A stretch of 64,000 nucleotides of DNA, taken from Enterobacterales bacterium CwR94. GTDB taxonomy: Bacteria > Pseudomonadota > Gammaproteobacteria > Enterobacterales > Enterobacteriaceae. The notes beneath the pieces were generated by a model. The model was not told the origin of the DNA. It made no database searches and saw only the letters and a list, made by a program, of their open reading frames with translations. How positions within the stretch are numbered: the stretch's first letter is position 1; every line of letters begins with the position of its first letter. Below, in pieces: positions 1-8,538 of the stretch. The stretch lies in contig KZ478063.1 in assembly GCA_002837195.1 (NCBI GenBank), positions 252,584-316,583 of the forward strand. Direction: 5' to 3'. The position numbers were made by a program, and so were the translations under genes.

Positions 1-788
1 GCGGTGAAAATAGCAAGCATGGGATTTGGCACAGCGATTTGCCTCTCGCGCTGGAAGCGATCCAAAAATACGATCTGCAACTGGTAGGGCTACACATGCA
101 CATTGGGTCGGGCGTTGATTATGCTCACCTGGAGCAGGTGTGTGATGCGATGGTCGATCAGGTGGTGCAGTTTGGTCAGGATCTTGAAGCGATCTCCGCA
201 GGCGGCGGCCTTTCCATCCCGTACCGTTTGGAAGGGGAGACGATTGATACCGATCACTACTATGGCCTGTGGAATGCGGCGCGCGAGCGCATTGCCGCGC
301 ACCTGGGTCATCCTGTGAAACTGGAAATTGAACCCGGGCGTTTTCTGGTTGCGGAATCCGGTGTCTTACTGACCCAGGTACGCGCATCCAAACAGATGGG
401 CAGCCGCCACTTTGTGCTGGTGGATGCCGGTTTCAGCGATCTGATGCGCCCGGCGATGTACGGAAGCTATCACCATATCTCCGCGCTGTCTGCCGATGGC
501 ACGCTGCTGGAGGCCACGCCAGGCATTGATACTGTTGTCGCGGGGCCGTTGTGTGAATCCGGTGACGTATTTACACAGTTAGAAGGTGGCATGGTCGAGC
601 CGCGTTTGCTGCCGCAGGTGCAGGTGGGCGACTGGCTGGTGTTCCATGATACCGGCGCCTATGGTGCCTCGATGTCTTCCAACTACAACAGCCGCCCTTT
701 GTTGCCCGAAGTGCTGCTGGAGAAAGGCGTGCCGCGCGAAATCCGTCGTCGGCAGACTATCCAGGAGCTGTTGGCGCTGGAGCTGTAG
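1..788 (+). CDS. lysA: Diaminopimelate decarboxylase, 3' part (5' end outside window)
   Basis: PLP enzyme that decarboxylates meso-diaminopimelate to L-lysine, the last step of lysine synthesis in the cytoplasm. Reading frame is open from base 3, so the gene enters from the left edge; the PLP-binding lysine lies upstream and cannot be seen. Visible family motifs are HIGSG, EPGRFLV, the CESGD active-site segment and YGASMSSNYN near the C terminus, ending RRRQTIQELLALEL as in enteric LysA. Only 2 nt separate its stop from the next gene, which suggests co-transcription. The divergent regulator lysR, if present, would lie outside the window. Confidence 0.95.
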   Translation, partial: GENSKHGIWHSDLPLALEAIQKYDLQLVGLHMHIGSGVDYAHLEQVCDAMVDQVVQFGQDLEAISAGGGLSIPYRLEGETIDTDHYYGLWNAARERIAAHLGHPVKLEIEPGRFLVAESGVLLTQVRASKQMGSRHFVLVDAGFSDLMRPAMYGSYHHISALSADGTLLEATPGIDTVVAGPLCESGDVFTQLEGGMVEPRLLPQVQVGDWLVFHDTGAYGASMSSNYNSRPLLPEVLLEKGVPREIRRRQTIQELLALEL

Positions 789-790
789 TC

Positions 791-1243
791 ATGCTGCGCA
801 TCGTCGATCTGCGTGATGTCCCTCAGTATGCTGAGAGGGTAACTGACTGGCTGTTTAACGCTTTTGGCAGCGAAAACAGCCGGGCCTTTTTCGCCAGTGT
901 GATTGATGCCAGCCTGAGTGAGAGCGATTATCCGGTGACCTGGGTCGCGCTGGAAGAGGAACGCCTGCTGGGCACGGTAGGATTGTGGCGCTGTGATTTG
1001 ATCAGCCGTCAGGATTTATTTCCGTGGCTGGCCGCGTTGTATCTGGATGAGGCGGCGCGCGGTCGCGGACTGAGTGAAAAACTACAGCAACAGGTGCTGG
1101 ATGCCGCCCGCGCCAGGGGGCATCAGCAGCTCTATCTCTATTCTGCCTGCGCCGATTACTACGGACGTTTCGGCTGGCAGTATCTGGGCGAAGGGCTCGA
1201 TTACCCGGATATCGCGGTGCGGCTGTATTCAAAGCCGCTGTAA
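791..1243 (+). CDS. GNAT-family N-acetyltransferase
   Basis: A 150-residue protein with the GNAT fold signature: the acetyl-CoA pyrophosphate loop RGRGLSEKL at about residues 95-103, preceded by the beta-4 strand LAALYLDEAA, and a C-terminal YYGRFGWQYLG segment typical of GCN5-like enzymes. The substrate cannot be read from sequence. Its ATG starts 2 nt after the lysA stop, so it is probably translated from the lysA mRNA; this pairing hints at an amino-acid or small-amine substrate, but that is inference. It ends 3 nt from the convergent galR. A start at 791 is the only one fitting the GNAT N terminus. Confidence 0.85.
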   Translation: MLRIVDLRDVPQYAERVTDWLFNAFGSENSRAFFASVIDASLSESDYPVTWVALEEERLLGTVGLWRCDLISRQDLFPWLAALYLDEAARGRGLSEKLQQQVLDAARARGHQQLYLYSACADYYGRFGWQYLGEGLDYPDIAVRLYSKPL

Positions 1244-1246
1244 GGA

Positions 1247-2248
1247 TTACGCCGGTGGTGTCACCGAATGGCGGCGCACCAGCGTTGGACTAAACATATT
1301 GGTGACTTCTGGCAGTGGCTCCCCTTTGGCCAGCGCCAGCGCTAGCTGTGCTGCTTGCTGAGCCATGGTGATGATCGGATAACGCACGGTGGTCAGCCGT
1401 GGGCGTACATAGCGAGACACCAGCACATCATCAAAGCCGATCAGCGAAATCTCTTCCGGCACACGAATACCGTTATCGCTCAACACCGCCAGCGCCCCGG
1501 CGGCCATGGAGTCGTTGTAACAGGCCAGCGCGGTAAAGTTGCGCCCGCGTCCCAGCAGTTCCGTCATCGCCGTTTCGCCGCCTACTTCATCGGGTTCACC
1601 GAAGGCCACCATCCGATCGTTACAGGGTAAACCGTGCTCTTTCAGTGCGTCGTAATACCCTTGCAGGCGTTCGTCGGCATCGGAAATCGGGTGCGTTGAG
1701 CAGATAAAAGCAATGTTCTTATGGCCCATTTGGATCAGATGACGCGTCGCAAGCCAGGCACCGTGGCGATCGTCTAAGGCAATACACCGCGTTTCAAAGC
1801 CTGGCAGGGCGCGATTGAGCAACACCATGCCGGGAATTTGGCGCATCAACCCTGCCAATTCTTCATCGGGCACCCGCTTGGCATGCACCACTAACGCATC
1901 GCAGCGATGGCGAATCAGTTGCTCAATCGCCTGACGCTCTTTTTGCTCGTTGTGGTAACCGTTGCCAATCAACAAAAAGTTGTTGGTTTGCCAGGCCACC
2001 TCATCCACGGCTTTTACCATGGCACCAAAAAAGGGATCGGAAACGTCGGCAACCACCAATCCAATGGTATCGGTGGACTGCTGCGCCAGTGCGCGGGCGT
2101 TGGCATTCGGGTGGTACTGCAATTGCTCCATGGCGCTAAACACCGCCTGGCGGGAACTTTCGCTGGCTTTTGGCGAGTGGTTAATCACACGTGAAACGGT
2201 GGCAACTGACACGCCTGCCAGTCGGGCTACATCCTTTATCGTGGCCAT
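1247..2248 (-). CDS. galR: Galactose operon repressor GalR
   Basis: LacI-family repressor of galactose uptake and metabolism genes, released by D-galactose. 333 residues: N-terminal helix-turn-helix (VARLAGVSVATVSRVIN, about residues 7-23), hinge with HPNANARALAQQ, then a periplasmic-binding-like sugar domain with LIGFDDVLVSRYVRPRLTTV. The N-terminal half is nearly identical to E. coli GalR, and the sequence fits GalR better than the isorepressor GalS. It is convergent with the lysA-GNAT pair and divergent from the molybdoenzyme. A GalR-type operator lies 18 bp upstream of its start, so autoregulation is likely. Here galR is separated from aas by the molybdoenzyme, unlike the E. coli order. 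Confidence 0.93.
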   Translation of the reverse strand: MATIKDVARLAGVSVATVSRVINHSPKASESSRQAVFSAMEQLQYHPNANARALAQQSTDTIGLVVADVSDPFFGAMVKAVDEVAWQTNNFLLIGNGYHNEQKERQAIEQLIRHRCDALVVHAKRVPDEELAGLMRQIPGMVLLNRALPGFETRCIALDDRHGAWLATRHLIQMGHKNIAFICSTHPISDADERLQGYYDALKEHGLPCNDRMVAFGEPDEVGGETAMTELLGRGRNFTALACYNDSMAAGALAVLSDNGIRVPEEISLIGFDDVLVSRYVRPRLTTVRYPIITMAQQAAQLALALAKGEPLPEVTNMFSPTLVRRHSVTPPA

Positions 2249-2265
2249 GAAGTGAAATTTGCCTT

Positions 2266-2281
2266 GGGTAAACGGTTACAC
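2266..2281 (-). promoter_or_regulatory. GalR-type operator upstream of galR
   Basis: The minus strand reads GTGTAACCGTTTACCC, matching the GalR/GalS consensus GTGNAANCGNTTNCAC at all fixed positions except the last two (CC for AC). It lies 18 bp before the galR ATG, in the divergent galR/molybdoenzyme interval, and would allow GalR to repress its own gene. Whether the plus-strand gene is also affected is unknown. Confidence 0.7.
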
Positions 2282-2383
2282 ATAAGGCCAGTGTTGCGGA
2301 AAAGCCCTGTGACTTCAAGCGGTCAGAATGCCAGCGGTGTCGCAAAGCGGGCAGAAAGCAGGGTCGTGCGCGGGAGGAAAAAA

Positions 2384-2434
2384 ATGGGTATGCTGATTGC
2401 CCGAGAATTATCTGTCCGCCGGACCCAACAATGA
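2384..2434 (+). CDS. 16-codon upstream ORF coupled to the molybdoenzyme (candidate)
   Basis: A short ORF, MGMLIARELSVRRTQQ, starts 6 nt after a strong Shine-Dalgarno (GGGAGG at 2372-2377). Its TGA overlaps the ATG of the downstream molybdoenzyme as ATGA. The molybdoenzyme has no good ribosome site of its own just upstream of 2431, so translation of this ORF may deliver ribosomes to it. The peptide resembles no protein I recognise. The alternative is that the SD serves an in-frame-shifted start that I cannot identify. Confidence 0.45.
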   Translation: MGMLIARELSVRRTQQ

Positions 2435-4710
2435 CTCAGAAAAGAGTGCCGCATCTTGCCCATTGGGGCGCGTTTACGGCCGTGACCGAAAATGGGCGTT
2501 TGACCGCCTGCGAACCCTTCTTTGCCGATGCGGATCCCTCGCCGATGCTCAACAGCATCCCTGAACTGGTGTACTCCGATCGCCGCATTCGTCGTCCGAT
2601 GGTGCGCCGTTCCTGGCTTAAGCAGCGTGAGAACAGCGATCGCACCCTGCGCGGGCGTGAGGATTTTGTTGAGGTTGATTGGGACACGGCACTGGATTTG
2701 ATCGCCGAAGAAAACCGCCGCGTGCGCGAACGTTTTGGGCCCAGCGCCATTTTTAACGGCTCTTATGGCTGGTCATCTGCCGGGCGCGTCAACCATGCGC
2801 GTACGCTGGTGCGCCGTTTCTATAATCTGGGCGGCGGTGGTATCGATCAGCAGGGGAACTACAGTTGGGGCGCCGCGCAGTTCTTCCTGCCCTATATCAT
2901 TGGTACCTATATGCCGCTGACTGGCCGCGTCACTGACTGGCCTTCGGTGGTGGATCACTGCGAAATCTTTGTCGCCTTTGGCGGGCTGGCGCTAAAAAAT
3001 GGCCAGGTGGCGTCGGGTGGCGCCGGTCAGCACTCGTTGAAACCGGCCCTGCAGGCGCTGGCAGCCAAAGGCACGCCGGTTATCAATATTAGCCCGATGC
3101 GCGATGATTGCCCGGAATTTGTTAATGCGGAGTGGATCCCAATCCGTCCGAATACGGATGTGGCGCTAATGCTGGCGCTGGGATACGAAATCGAACGTTT
3201 GGGCGGCGTGGATGAGGCGTTCCTGTACAGCCACTGTACGGGGTATCCCCAGTTGAAAGACTATCTGTTGGGCAGCAGTGACGGGATCGCCAAAACCCCG
3301 GCCTGGGCCAGTGCCATTACGGGCATTCCCGCCGCGCGCATAACGCAACTGGCACAGCAGTTAATCGGTAAACGCAGTTTTATGACCTGCTCATACTCCG
3401 TTCAGCGTGCGCACCGTGGAGAGCAGCCGTACTGGATGATGATTGCGCTTTCTTCCATGTTGGGGCAACCCGGCTTGCCTGGCGCAGGTTTCTCTTTCGG
3501 GCACGGTTCAATGAACAGCGTGGGCAATCCGCGCATGGAAGGCCCGGCGCCGATGATGTCCGTCGGTGTCAATCCGATTGCGGAACAGGCGATTCCCGTC
3601 GCGCGCATCAGCGATATGCTGCTCAATCCGGGTCAGCCGTATACCTTCCAGGGCAACACGCATCACTATCCAGATATCCAGATGATCCACTGGGCCGGGG
3701 GCAATCCCTTCCATCATCATCAGCAGTTAAATCGCCTGGTTGAAGGATGGCAGCGTCCGGCAACGGTGGTGGTGCAAGATATCGTGTGGACCCCTGCGGC
3801 TCAGATGGCAGATATTGTGCTGCCGGTCACCACGACGCTTGAGCGCAATGACATAGGCGGCTCCTCGCGCGATCGCTTTGTGTTAGCGATGCATCAGGCC
3901 ATTGCGCCGCAGCACCAGGCGCGTCACGATTTTGATATCTTCGCCGATTTGGCCGATCGTCTTGGCTATCGCGAGGCCTTTACTGAAAATCGCAACGAGA
4001 TGCAGTGGATTGCACATCTCTATCAGCAGTGCGCGCAGGCGCATCAGCGGCGCGGTATCGACTGGCCAGATTTTGAAACCTTCTGGCAGCAAGGCTTTGT
4101 TGAAGTGCCAGAAGGGGGCGAACCCTATGTGTTTATGGATGCGTTTCGCGCCGATCCGGTCAGTCATCCAATCTTAACGGCCAGCGGTAAGATTGAGCTG
4201 TTCAGCGACACTATCGCCGGTTATCAGCTTGAGGATATGGCAGGGCATCCTGAGTGGCGTGAGCCGCAGGAGTGGCTGGGGAGCGCGCTGGCTTCGCGCT
4301 TCCCGCTGCAGATGATCTCGATTCAACCGAAAGATCGCCTGCACAGCCAAATGGACGCCACGCCGTCGGTACAGGCGGCCAAAACGGCCGGCCACGAAAC
4401 CATGACCATGCACCCCACCGATGCCGCTGCACGCGGGATCAGCGAAGGAGAAGCGGTCGCGGTGTATAACGAACGCGGTGTCATGCGTGCCGGGATCCGT
4501 CTCAGTGACGGCGTGACACCCGGCGTCGTGCTGATCGCGACCGGGGCCTGGTTCGATCCCGGCTTTGGTAAGCCGTGGCAGAGCTTTGATCGCGCAGGCA
4601 ATCCCAATGTGTTAACGCTGGATATCGGCACCTCCACCTTAACGCAAGGGCCAAATGCGATGAGCTGTCTGGTTGAGGTTCGCAAGCTGTCTGTGACTGA
4701 AAGCACATAA
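2431..4710 (+). CDS. BisC/TorZ-family molybdopterin oxidoreductase
   Basis: Bis-MGD molybdoenzyme of the DMSO-reductase family, closest in architecture to cytoplasmic biotin sulfoxide reductase BisC and TMAO reductase TorZ, 759 residues. Diagnostic segments: NGSYGWSSAGRVNHA at about residue 109; QGNYSWGAAQ at about 140, whose Ser is the Mo ligand position of this subfamily; HWAGGNPFHHHQ; DIVLPVTTTLERND; and the C-terminal cofactor domain. No twin-arginine signal peptide and no N-terminal Fe-S cysteines are seen, so a cytoplasmic enzyme is expected. Similarity to BisC is moderate, so the substrate (S-oxide or N-oxide) is undetermined. Start at 2431 overlaps the stop of a short upstream ORF; the local SD is weak. 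It lies between galR and the Omr small RNA. Confidence 0.85.
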   Translation: MTQKRVPHLAHWGAFTAVTENGRLTACEPFFADADPSPMLNSIPELVYSDRRIRRPMVRRSWLKQRENSDRTLRGREDFVEVDWDTALDLIAEENRRVRERFGPSAIFNGSYGWSSAGRVNHARTLVRRFYNLGGGGIDQQGNYSWGAAQFFLPYIIGTYMPLTGRVTDWPSVVDHCEIFVAFGGLALKNGQVASGGAGQHSLKPALQALAAKGTPVINISPMRDDCPEFVNAEWIPIRPNTDVALMLALGYEIERLGGVDEAFLYSHCTGYPQLKDYLLGSSDGIAKTPAWASAITGIPAARITQLAQQLIGKRSFMTCSYSVQRAHRGEQPYWMMIALSSMLGQPGLPGAGFSFGHGSMNSVGNPRMEGPAPMMSVGVNPIAEQAIPVARISDMLLNPGQPYTFQGNTHHYPDIQMIHWAGGNPFHHHQQLNRLVEGWQRPATVVVQDIVWTPAAQMADIVLPVTTTLERNDIGGSSRDRFVLAMHQAIAPQHQARHDFDIFADLADRLGYREAFTENRNEMQWIAHLYQQCAQAHQRRGIDWPDFETFWQQGFVEVPEGGEPYVFMDAFRADPVSHPILTASGKIELFSDTIAGYQLEDMAGHPEWREPQEWLGSALASRFPLQMISIQPKDRLHSQMDATPSVQAAKTAGHETMTMHPTDAAARGISEGEAVAVYNERGVMRAGIRLSDGVTPGVVLIATGAWFDPGFGKPWQSFDRAGNPNVLTLDIGTSTLTQGPNAMSCLVEVRKLSVTEST

Positions 4711-4793
4711 TCCTCATAGGTGGTTACATTTTGCGGCGCTCTGTTGCGAATCTGGCGTGGCAAATCAAAGGCCTAAACACGTAGAGTTGAGAT

Positions 4794-4887
4794 CCCAGAG
4801 GTATTGATTGGTGATGACTCTACATAGCCTTTATGTGAGTAAACCTGTTCAGTTGCACCAACCCACGCGGATGCGTGGGTTTTTTTT
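4794..4887 (+). ncRNA. omrA: OmrA/OmrB-type small regulatory RNA
   Basis: The 5' end CCCAGAGGTATTGATTGGTG is identical to the conserved seed of E. coli OmrA/OmrB, and the 3' end is a matching terminator: stem ACCCACGC, loop ggat, GCGTGGGT, then eight T. Total about 94 nt. A TAGAGT -10 box (4782-4787) places the start near 4794. Omr RNAs are Hfq-dependent, OmpR-activated repressors of outer-membrane receptor, curli and flagellar regulator mRNAs. The position just upstream of aas matches E. coli, where two copies (omrA, omrB) occur; only one is seen here. The middle part differs from E. coli, as is usual for this family. Confidence 0.88.
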
Positions 4888-5008
4888 ATCTGCTCTCCGC
4901 GAAAGTTTTTCATCCTGCGTCTCACTTCTGTCACAATCGGCTCAAACGTCTTGATAAATCAGGCCACAAGGGCATGATGCGTCTTTTTTTAACGGCTAAG
5001 GAGTAGGC

Positions 5009-7165
5009 ATGTTATTCGCGGTTTTACGTTTTCTTTTTCGCGTGCTGTTTCGCGTGCAACTGCGGGGCGATCTCTCGGGGTTGTATAAAGATAAGGTGCT
5101 GATCACGCCGAACCATATGTCATTCCTGGACGGCATCCTGCTTGGGCTGTTTTTGCCCGTACGCCCGGTATTTGCGGTGTACAGCAGCATCAGCGAAAAA
5201 TGGTATATGCGTGCGCTTAAGCCGCTGATTGATTTCGTCCCGCTGGATCCTACTCGCCCGATGTCACTGAAACATTTGGTGCGCCTGATCGGCGAAGGGC
5301 GCCCGGTGGTGATTTTCCCGGAAGGGCGTATCACCGTGACCGGATCGCTGATGAAAATCTACAGCGGTGCCGGTTTTGTGGCCGCTAAATCGCAGGCGAA
5401 TGTGGTGCCTTTGCGTATTGAAGGTGCGGAATTCACATTGTTTGGCCGTTTAGCTGGGGTGTTTAAACGCCGCCTGTTCCCGCGCATTACGTTGACCGTA
5501 TTACCGTCCACACACATCACGATGCCTGATGCGCCCAGCGCACGTGAGCGTCGTCAGTTAGCCGGTGAACATTTACACCACATCATGATGGAAGCCCGTA
5601 TGACGGTGCGTCCGCGTGAGACGCTGTTTGAAGCCTTTCTCAATGCACAAACGCGCTTCGGGCGTTTTAAACCCTGTATTGAGGACGTGAATTTTACGCC
5701 GGACAGCTACAACGGCCTGCTGAAAAAAGCGTTGGGCGTCGGGCGTATTCTGGAGCGTTACAGCCAGCAAGGGGAGTACATTGGCTTCCTGCTGCCGAAT
5801 GCGACAGTGACGGCAGCGGCCATTTTGGGCGCTTCGATGCGTGGGCGCATACCGGCGATGTTGAATTATACCTCGGGTGTCAATGGTCTGAGCTGTGCGA
5901 CCACCGCGGCAGAAATCAAAACCATCTTTACGTCGCGCCAGTTTCTGGATAAAGGCAACCTGTGGCATCTGCCGCAAGGGGTGACCAACGTCAAGTGGGT
6001 CTATCTGGAAGATCTGAAAGAGACCGTCACGCTGCAGGATAAGCTGTGGATCCTCGGACATTTGCTGGTACCGCGCCTGGCCATGGTGCCGCAACAGCCA
6101 GAAGATGCCGCCATGGTGCTGTTTACCTCGGGATCGGAAGGCAATCCCAAAGGTGTGGTGCACTCACACAAAAGTCTGTTGGCCAACGTTGAGCAGATCC
6201 GTACCGTAGCGGACTTCACCCCGCGTGACCGATTTATGTCTGCGCTGCCGCTGTTTCACGCCTTTGGTCTGACGGTCGGCTTGTTTACGCCACTGATGAC
6301 CGGGGCGCAGGTGTTTTTATATCCCAGCCCGCTGCACTATCGCATCGTACCGGAGCTGGTTTACGACCGTAATTGCACCGTGCTGTTTGGTACCTCAACC
6401 TTCCTCGGCAATTATGCCCGCTATGCAAACCCGTATGATTTTTCACGCCTGCGCTATGTAGTGGCGGGCGCCGAGAAACTGCAGCAAAGCGTCCGCGACA
6501 CGTGGTTTGAAAAATTTGGCATTCGTATTTTGGAAGGCTACGGCGTGACGGAATGCGCACCTGTGGTCTCGATTAATGTGCCGATGGCGGCACGTTCCCA
6601 TACCGTGGGGCGTTTACTGCCAGGCATGGATTTTCGTTTGATGTCCGTGCCGGGGATTGAAGAGGGCGGGCAGTTACAACTGCGCGGACCAAACATCATG
6701 AAAGGCTATCTGCGCGTTGAGCGTCCCGGTGTACTGGAAGCGCCACAGGCGGATGATGGCGAAGGCAAAATGGAAGCCCATTGGTACGATACGGGCGATA
6801 TTGTTGCGTTTGACGATCAGGGCTTTATTCAGATTAAAGGCCGCGTGAAACGCTTTGCAAAATTAGCCGGAGAGATGGTGTCGCTGGAAAGTGTTGAAGC
6901 CATTGCGCTCAAAGCCTCAGCGGACAAACAACATGCCGCGACCAGTAAGCCAGACGGTAATCGTGGTGAAGCACTGGTGTTGTTTACTACCGATGCCGAG
7001 CTCAGCCGTGATCGATTGCAAAAAGCCGCGCGTGAAATGGGCAGCCCAGAATTGGCGGTGCCGCGTGACATTCGCGTGTTGAAGCAATTGCCACTGTTGG
7101 GCAGCGGTAAACCCGATTTTGTCACGTTGAAGAAAATGGTGGAGGAAGGGCATGACGCAGAATAA
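5009..7165 (+). CDS. aas: 2-acylglycerophosphoethanolamine acyltransferase / acyl-ACP synthetase Aas
   Basis: Bifunctional inner-membrane enzyme that activates fatty acids on bound ACP and re-acylates lysophosphatidylethanolamine. 718 residues: N-terminal PlsC-like acyltransferase with the HX4D motif (His36, Asp41, in NHMSFLD) and [11 protein letters not shown]-terminal adenylate-forming domain with the P-loop [17 protein letters not shown] at about 370 and [15 protein letters not shown] near 512. Start at 5009 is preceded by TAAGGAG. Its last 14 nt overlap lplT, which supplies its substrate. Full length. Confidence 0.95.
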   Translation: MLFAVLRFLFRVLFRVQLRGDLSGLYKDKVLITPNHMSFLDGILLGLFLPVRPVFAVYSSISEKWYMRALKPLIDFVPLDPTRPMSLKHLVRLIGEGRPVVIFPEGRITVTGSLMKIYSGAGFVAAKSQANVVPLRIEGAEFTLFGRLAGVFKRRLFPRITLTVLPSTHITMPDAPSARERRQLAGEHLHHIMMEARMTVRPRETLFEAFLNAQTRFGRFKPCIEDVNFTPDSYNGLLKKALGVGRILERYSQQGEYIGFLLPNATVTAAAILGASMRGRIPAMLNYTSGVNGLSCATTAAEIKTIFTSRQFLDKGNLWHLPQGVTNVKWVYLEDLKETVTLQDKLWILGHLLVPRLAMVPQQPEDAAMVLFTSGSEGNPKGVVHSHKSLLANVEQIRTVADFTPRDRFMSALPLFHAFGLTVGLFTPLMTGAQVFLYPSPLHYRIVPELVYDRNCTVLFGTSTFLGNYARYANPYDFSRLRYVVAGAEKLQQSVRDTWFEKFGIRILEGYGVTECAPVVSINVPMAARSHTVGRLLPGMDFRLMSVPGIEEGGQLQLRGPNIMKGYLRVERPGVLEAPQADDGEGKMEAHWYDTGDIVAFDDQGFIQIKGRVKRFAKLAGEMVSLESVEAIALKASADKQHAATSKPDGNRGEALVLFTTDAELSRDRLQKAAREMGSPELAVPRDIRVLKQLPLLGSGKPDFVTLKKMVEEGHDAE

Positions 7166-8351
7166 TGCGCCGTTGCTATCGAAAGGCATGCTGGCGGTCA
7201 TCACGGCGCAGTTCTTTTCTGCATTTGGTGATAATGCACTGTTGTTTGCCACGCTGGCGGTTATTAAACAGCAGCTGTACCCCGACTGGAGCCAACCGGT
7301 GCTGCAAATGGTGTTTGTCGCCACCTACATCCTGCTAGCGCCTTTTGTCGGCCAGGTGGCTGACAGCTTTGCCAAAGGGCGCGTGATGATGTTTGCGAAT
7401 GCCCTAAAGCTGTTAGGTGCGCTGGTGATCTGTTTTGGTTTTAACCCCTTCCTGGGCTATGCGTTGGTTGGCGTGGGCGCGGCGGCCTACTCACCCGCGA
7501 AATACGGAATTTTGGGTGAAATCACCAGCGGTGAAAAGCTGGTGAAAGCCAATGGGTTAATGGAAGCCTCGACTATCGCTGCCATCCTGCTTGGATCGGT
7601 GGCTGGTGGTGTGTTGGCCGACTGGAGCCTGTTCGGCGCGCTTATCGCCTGCGTGCTGGCCTATGCGCTCGCGGTGGCTGCTAATCTGCTGATTCCAAAA
7701 CTGCTGGCGGCGCGCCCGGGGCAATCCTGGCATCCGGTGGCGATGTCGCGCAGCTTTTTTCTGGCCTGTTCGGTGCTGTGGCGCAACGGCGAAACCCGGT
7801 TTTCGATCCTCGGCACCAGCCTGTTTTGGGGCGCGGGGGTTACGCTGCGCTTCCTGTTAGTGCTGTGGGTGCCCGTGGCGTTGGGAATCACTGACAACGC
7901 CACACCGACCATGCTGAATGCCATGGTTGCCGTGGGGATTGTGGTTGGCGCAGGCGCAGCGGCGCGTTTGGTGACGCTGGAGACCGTGACGCGCTGTATG
8001 CCTGCTGGCGTATTGATCGGCGTTGCGGTGGTGTTCTTTGCGCTGCAAACCAGTCTGGTGAATGCTTACGTTATTCTGGTGTTAATCGGGGTGCTGGGGG
8101 GCTTCTTTGTGGTGCCGCTGAATGCGCTGCTGCAAGAGCGCGGTAAAGCCACGGTGGGGGCCGGTAACGCGATTGCGGTACAAAATCTCGGTGAAAATGC
8201 GGCCATGTTACTGATGCTGGGGCTGTATTCACTGGCTATCAAACTGGGTGCGCCTGCGGTAGCGACCGGCGTCGGCTTTGGTGCCCTGTTCGCGCTGGCG
8301 ATTGCTGTTCTGTGGGGCTGGCAACTGGCGCAGAAAAAGCGCGTGCAGTAA
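7152..8351 (+). CDS. lplT: Lysophospholipid transporter LplT
   Basis: Major-facilitator-type flippase moving lysophosphatidylethanolamine from the outer to the inner leaflet of the inner membrane for re-acylation by Aas. 399 residues with about 12 hydrophobic segments; conserved [15 protein letters not shown] near the N terminus and [18 protein letters not shown], as in the enteric family. Overlaps aas by 14 nt, so the two are translationally coupled. Its TAA stop is the first base triplet of a GC-rich repeat cluster, meaning the repeat begins exactly at the gene end. Confidence 0.95.
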   Translation: MTQNNAPLLSKGMLAVITAQFFSAFGDNALLFATLAVIKQQLYPDWSQPVLQMVFVATYILLAPFVGQVADSFAKGRVMMFANALKLLGALVICFGFNPFLGYALVGVGAAAYSPAKYGILGEITSGEKLVKANGLMEASTIAAILLGSVAGGVLADWSLFGALIACVLAYALAVAANLLIPKLLAARPGQSWHPVAMSRSFFLACSVLWRNGETRFSILGTSLFWGAGVTLRFLLVLWVPVALGITDNATPTMLNAMVAVGIVVGAGAAARLVTLETVTRCMPAGVLIGVAVVFFALQTSLVNAYVILVLIGVLGGFFVVPLNALLQERGKATVGAGNAIAVQNLGENAAMLLMLGLYSLAIKLGAPAVATGVGFGALFALAIAVLWGWQLAQKKRVQ

Positions 8352-8526
8352 CCAACTTCGCCCCCTCCCGTAACCCATCTCGCCCCCTCCCGTTCACGGG
8401 AGGGGGTTGGGGGAGGGACAGACAGCTCCGCAACCCATTTCACCCCTCCCGTTCACGGGAGGGGCGTAACCAACTTCACCCCCTCCCGTTTACGGGAGGG
8501 GGCTGGGGGAGGGACAAACAGCTCCG
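8349..8526. repeat. Cluster of four GC-rich palindromic repeat units
   Basis: Two full 60-bp units (8371-8430 and 8467-8526) and two shortened ones (8349-8370, 22 bp; 8431-8466, 36 bp). Each full unit has a TAACCMAYYTCR head, the palindrome CCCCTCCCGTTYACGGGAGG, a GGGYTGGGGGAGGG arm and an ACARACAGCTCCG tail. The long palindrome would fold into a very stable hairpin in either transcript. The cluster sits between the convergent ends of lplT and the last phnE gene, where it may act as a bidirectional transcription barrier or mRNA 3' stabiliser. It looks like a dispersed REP-type element, but that needs a genome-wide search. Confidence 0.9.
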
Positions 8527-8538
8527 TAACAATCCCCT

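Noticed and set aside
2252-2434. 60-codon frame on the plus strand across the galR-molybdoenzyme interval
   Set aside because: The upstream part overlaps the GalR operator and has no protein similarity; only the last 16 codons, which follow a strong ribosome site, are plausible and are listed separately.
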